64,000 nt of DNA from Tenacibaculum lutimaris. Its GTDB lineage: Bacteria; Bacteroidota; Bacteroidia; Flavobacteriales; Flavobacteriaceae. The notes under the pieces were generated by a model. That model was not told the origin of the DNA and did no database searches. It saw nothing but the letters and a program-made list of their open reading frames with translations. The stretch lies in the NCBI RefSeq assembly GCF_003610735.1, contig NZ_RAQM01000007.1, forward strand, positions 248,001 through 312,000, given 5' to 3'. The position numbers were made by a program, and so were the translations under genes. Below are positions 61,758 through 64,000 of this stretch, one piece after another; the stretch's first letter is position 1; the number at the start of each line of letters is the position of its first letter.

Positions 61758-62507
61758 ATGATAGCAACAATTGAATACAACTCAAGAAAACACAAAATAG
61801 ATTTATCAAAACCGTTAGATATTTCCATAGCTATTGATACTTCTAAAGAAAATGTAAATGCTTGGTATTTAGATGATCCGAAAATTTTCCCTGTTTCCGA
61901 TGGAGATTGGGTAGGAAGTGTACAAAAAGGAGCTGATGTAAATTTTAATAATATACAGTTTAATCCGCATTCACATATCACGCATACCGAGTGTGTAGGA
62001 CACATTACAGAAGAAGTATATTCTGTAAATAAGAATTTACAACAGTTTTTCTTTTTGGCAGAAGTGGTAACCATAGCTCCAGAACAAATAGAAAATAAAG
62101 ATTTTGTAATTTCTAAAAAGCAGTTGCAATATGTTTTAGGAAATAAGAAAAGAGAAGCTATTGTTATAAGAACGATTCCAAATTTGTCAGAAAAAAAATC
62201 GATGCGATACTCAAATACAAATCCACCGTATTTGTTAGAAGAGGCAGCAGAGTATCTTAAAGAAAAAGGAATAGAACATTTATTGATTGATTTACCATCG
62301 GTAGATAAAGAAAAAGATGAAGGAAAATTGTTAGCACATAATGCTTTTTGGAATACAAAAGGAACTATTAGAATGCAGGCTACTATTACCGAATTTATTT
62401 ATGTGTCTAATAAAATAAAAGATGGAACTTACTTTTTGAACTTAATGATAGCGCCGTTTGAAAACGATGCAACACCTAGTAAACCAGTGCTATATAAAAT
62501 TATTTAA
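61758..62507 (+). CDS. Cyclase-family (kynurenine formamidase-like) hydrolase
   Basis: The 249 residues fit the bacterial cyclase/KynB fold (PF04199). The metal-binding motif HxGTHxDxPxH is seen as HSHITHTECVGH, and the fold's KKREAIVIRTIP and HLLIDLPSVDKEKDEGKLLAHNAFW segments follow. Substrate (N-formylkynurenine or another) cannot be told. I use the ATG at 61758, not the TTG 6 bp upstream, as it is the better start. It closes the ade-ruvC-hemW run, 12 bp after hemW. Confidence 0.82.
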   Translation: MIATIEYNSRKHKIDLSKPLDISIAIDTSKENVNAWYLDDPKIFPVSDGDWVGSVQKGADVNFNNIQFNPHSHITHTECVGHITEEVYSVNKNLQQFFFLAEVVTIAPEQIENKDFVISKKQLQYVLGNKKREAIVIRTIPNLSEKKSMRYSNTNPPYLLEEAAEYLKEKGIEHLLIDLPSVDKEKDEGKLLAHNAFWNTKGTIRMQATITEFIYVSNKIKDGTYFLNLMIAPFENDATPSKPVLYKII

Positions 62508-62675
62508 AACTTTTTATGTAGGTGTATTTATTTTTTTACTAGTTTTACAACTCAATCAAGAAAAAACAATGACAATTTTTAATACATATAAGCAATGTAA
62601 ATCGACTGTGGTGAGACACAGGACAGATCGGGCTATGTATGTATTATAATTATGTTTATATAAAATATAACGATA
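62508..62675. other. Gap with a small G/C-richer stem-loop
   Basis: Between the cyclase gene and the terminator I see no supportable gene. The stretch at about 62598-62635 is noticeably richer in G and C than its surroundings. It holds a CTGTG/CACAG stem (62606-62610, 62617-62621) with a 6-nt loop. Short overlapping ORFs here look like chance. It could be part of a small 3'-UTR-derived RNA ending at the terminator; weak. Confidence 0.25.
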
Positions 62676-62708
62676 ATAAAGAGTCCGACTTCATAGTCGG
62701 ACTTTTTA
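62676..62708 (+). terminator. Terminator after the cyclase gene
   Basis: AGTCCGAC (62682-62689) and GTCGGACT (62695-62702), perfect 8-bp stem, loop TTCATA, T-run following. Confidence 0.9.
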
Positions 62709-62744
62709 TTTTTATATCAGCAATCAACACTAAAACCAAACCAA

Positions 62745-64000
62745 ATGAAAAAACTCTATTTTAATTATTTAGACACTTTTAAAGGTCTCTCAAGCGAAGT
62801 ATGGTGGCTCGCTTTAATAACTTTAATAAACAGAGCAGGAACCATGGTGATTCCGTTTATGTCATTGTATTTGAGAGAAAGTTTGCATTTTTCTTTAAAT
62901 GATGTAGGTTGGATTATGACTTGTTTTGGACTAGGATCTGTAGGAGGATCTTGGCTAGGAGGAAAACTAACGGATAAAATAGGATTTTACAAAGTGATGA
63001 AAACAAGTTTGTTTTTAACAGGGGTTCTCTTTATAGCCTTACAGTTTGTTAATACTTTTTGGGGATTTTGCATCGGTATTTTTTTGGTGATGCTAGTAGC
63101 AGATACTTTTAGACCCGCTATGTTTGTGGCTTTGAATACTTATAGTAAGCCAGAAAATAAAACACGTTCAGTAACCTTAATTCGTCTGGCAATTAACTTG
63201 GGTTTTTCTGCAGGTCCAGCTGTTGGAGGGTTAATAATTACCTCAATGGGGTATAGCGGATTGTTCTGGGTAGATGGAGTTACTTGTGTTTTAGCAACTA
63301 TATTATTGGTAAATGTGTTACATCCTAAAAAAGCAAGAGTGTTGGATGAAATAAAGGTAGAAAATCCAGAGTCGGTTTTTTCAGATAAGGCTTTTTGGGT
63401 GTTTTTTGTAGGAATGTTTGTGTTTGGATTTATCTTCTTGCAATATTTTTCTACCATGCCTCTCTATTATAAAGATGTGCATCATTTGACAGAGTTAGAA
63501 ATAGGATTGTTAATGGGGATGAACGGATTTTTCATTTTCCTATTAGAAATGCCGCTCATTACTTGGTTAGAAAAAAGTAAGTATACTAAAGAGTTCTTAA
63601 TGTTTTTTGGCTTATTACTTACAGGATTAAGTTTTGTAGTAATCAATTTAACAGGTTGGGGTGGAATTTTAATTGTAGGAATGTTGTTAATGACTATTGG
63701 AGAAATGATTGCATTCCCTTTTTCAAACGCCTTTGTAATGGAGCGAGCCAAAAAAGGAAATCAAGGAGAATACATGGCATATTATAGTATTGCATTTTCA
63801 ATGTCTCATATTTTTGGGCACAATTCAGGAATGCAATTAATAGATAATATTGGGTTTGATAATACGTGGAACTTTATGATTGTATTATCAGGAATTGGAG
63901 TATTATTTTTATTTATGTTAATGCGAATTGCAAAAAAGGAAAAGAATAACAGTTTAGAGGTTGAAATCAATCCATCAATAAACTTAGAAAAAACAGTATA
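62745..64000 (+). CDS. MFS transporter, 3' end at window edge
   Basis: An ATG at 62745 opens a frame with no stop to the window end (418 complete codons plus TA, which may be the start of a TAA or TAG stop). The protein is a major facilitator with about 12 membrane segments. The loop 2-3 motif is GSWLGGKLTDKIGFYKVM, and the signature region near helix 4-5 reads DTFRPAMFVALNTY and NLGFSAGPAVGG. This resembles MFS drug/sugar exporters such as MDR-type YajR/SetA relatives; the substrate is unknown. The C-terminal tail KKEKNNSLEVEINPS is hydrophilic and looks like a natural end. Confidence 0.88.
   Translation, partial: MKKLYFNYLDTFKGLSSEVWWLALITLINRAGTMVIPFMSLYLRESLHFSLNDVGWIMTCFGLGSVGGSWLGGKLTDKIGFYKVMKTSLFLTGVLFIALQFVNTFWGFCIGIFLVMLVADTFRPAMFVALNTYSKPENKTRSVTLIRLAINLGFSAGPAVGGLIITSMGYSGLFWVDGVTCVLATILLVNVLHPKKARVLDEIKVENPESVFSDKAFWVFFVGMFVFGFIFLQYFSTMPLYYKDVHHLTELEIGLLMGMNGFFIFLLEMPLITWLEKSKYTKEFLMFFGLLLTGLSFVVINLTGWGGILIVGMLLMTIGEMIAFPFSNAFVMERAKKGNQGEYMAYYSIAFSMSHIFGHNSGMQLIDNIGFDNTWNFMIVLSGIGVLFLFMLMRIAKKEKNNSLEVEINPSINLEKTV

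Noticed and set aside
62458..62649. 63-codon plus-strand ORF after the cyclase gene
   Set aside because: Overlaps the cyclase 3' end in another frame and has no recognisable features.

Overview
The window looks like an ordinary chromosomal stretch from a member of the Flavobacteriaceae (Bacteroidota), probably a marine genus close to Tenacibaculum or Polaribacter; the genus is an inference. The evidence is low GC content, A/T-ending codons, gliding genes gldB-gldC, a protease with a type IX secretion sorting tail, a lipid-anchored TamA homologue (TamL), many SPII lipoproteins, starts without Shine-Dalgarno sequences, and promoters of the Bacteroidota type (TTG or TTTG, about 17-24 bp, TAnnTTTG). 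I see no rRNA, insertion sequence, prophage or CRISPR array. The only RNA genes are two identical tRNA-Asp copies.

Layout. 1-7 kb: holin-like membrane protein, tig-clpP-clpX proteostasis genes, a secreted leucine-rich-repeat protein and dnaG. 7-10.5 kb: nadE, gldB-gldC and a folK-deoxynucleoside kinase fusion. 10.8-19.6 kb, mostly minus strand: pnp, rpsO, accD, fbaA, tamL, a second deoxynucleoside kinase, and a plus-strand SpoU methyltransferase. 19.7-27.8 kb: secreted reprolysin-like metalloprotease, lipB, YceI lipoprotein, the tcdA/tatD/dtd/rsgA cluster and a DUF5995 gene. 27.9-32.3 kb: the pheA-aminotransferase-tyrA-DAHP synthase/chorismate mutase operon with its attenuator, then the tRNAs. 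32.3-35.3 kb: DUF58, trxA, and metK behind a SAM-II-like riboswitch. 35.3-40.7 kb: outer-membrane barrel protein divergent from a histidine kinase/response regulator pair. 40.7-50 kb: sppA, DUF6146 lipoprotein, tag, DPP III, SDR, MazG-like, TlpA-like, ilvE. 49.5-52 kb: DUF4920, a CxxCH lipoprotein, mnmD, a 43-residue membrane protein and trmN6. 52-58.3 kb: DJ-1/PfpI lipoprotein, NDH-2, Crp/Fnr regulator, saccharopine dehydrogenase-like, DUF423, pckA. 58.4-64 kb: ade-ruvC-hemW-cyclase and an MFS transporter cut by the window end.

The most interesting signals are regulatory or small-scale. (1) The aromatic operon has a complete ribosome-mediated attenuator: a 20-codon leader peptide with eight consecutive Phe/Tyr codons, an antiterminator arm overlapping its stop codon, and a terminator just before pheA. 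(2) metK is preceded by a SAM-II-like pseudoknot with an extra hairpin and a fully competing alternative fold. (3) DnaG and AccD have both lost all four cysteine/histidine zinc ligands of their zinc modules, while ClpX, RsgA and Tag keep theirs. (4) mnmD has no ATG/GTG/TTG at its conserved N-terminus and appears to start at ATT. (5) GTTAA direct repeats at exact 11-bp spacing flank the two-component system. (6) A secreted hypothetical protein is followed in frame, after its TAA, by 30 sense codons that look like a lost coiled coil.
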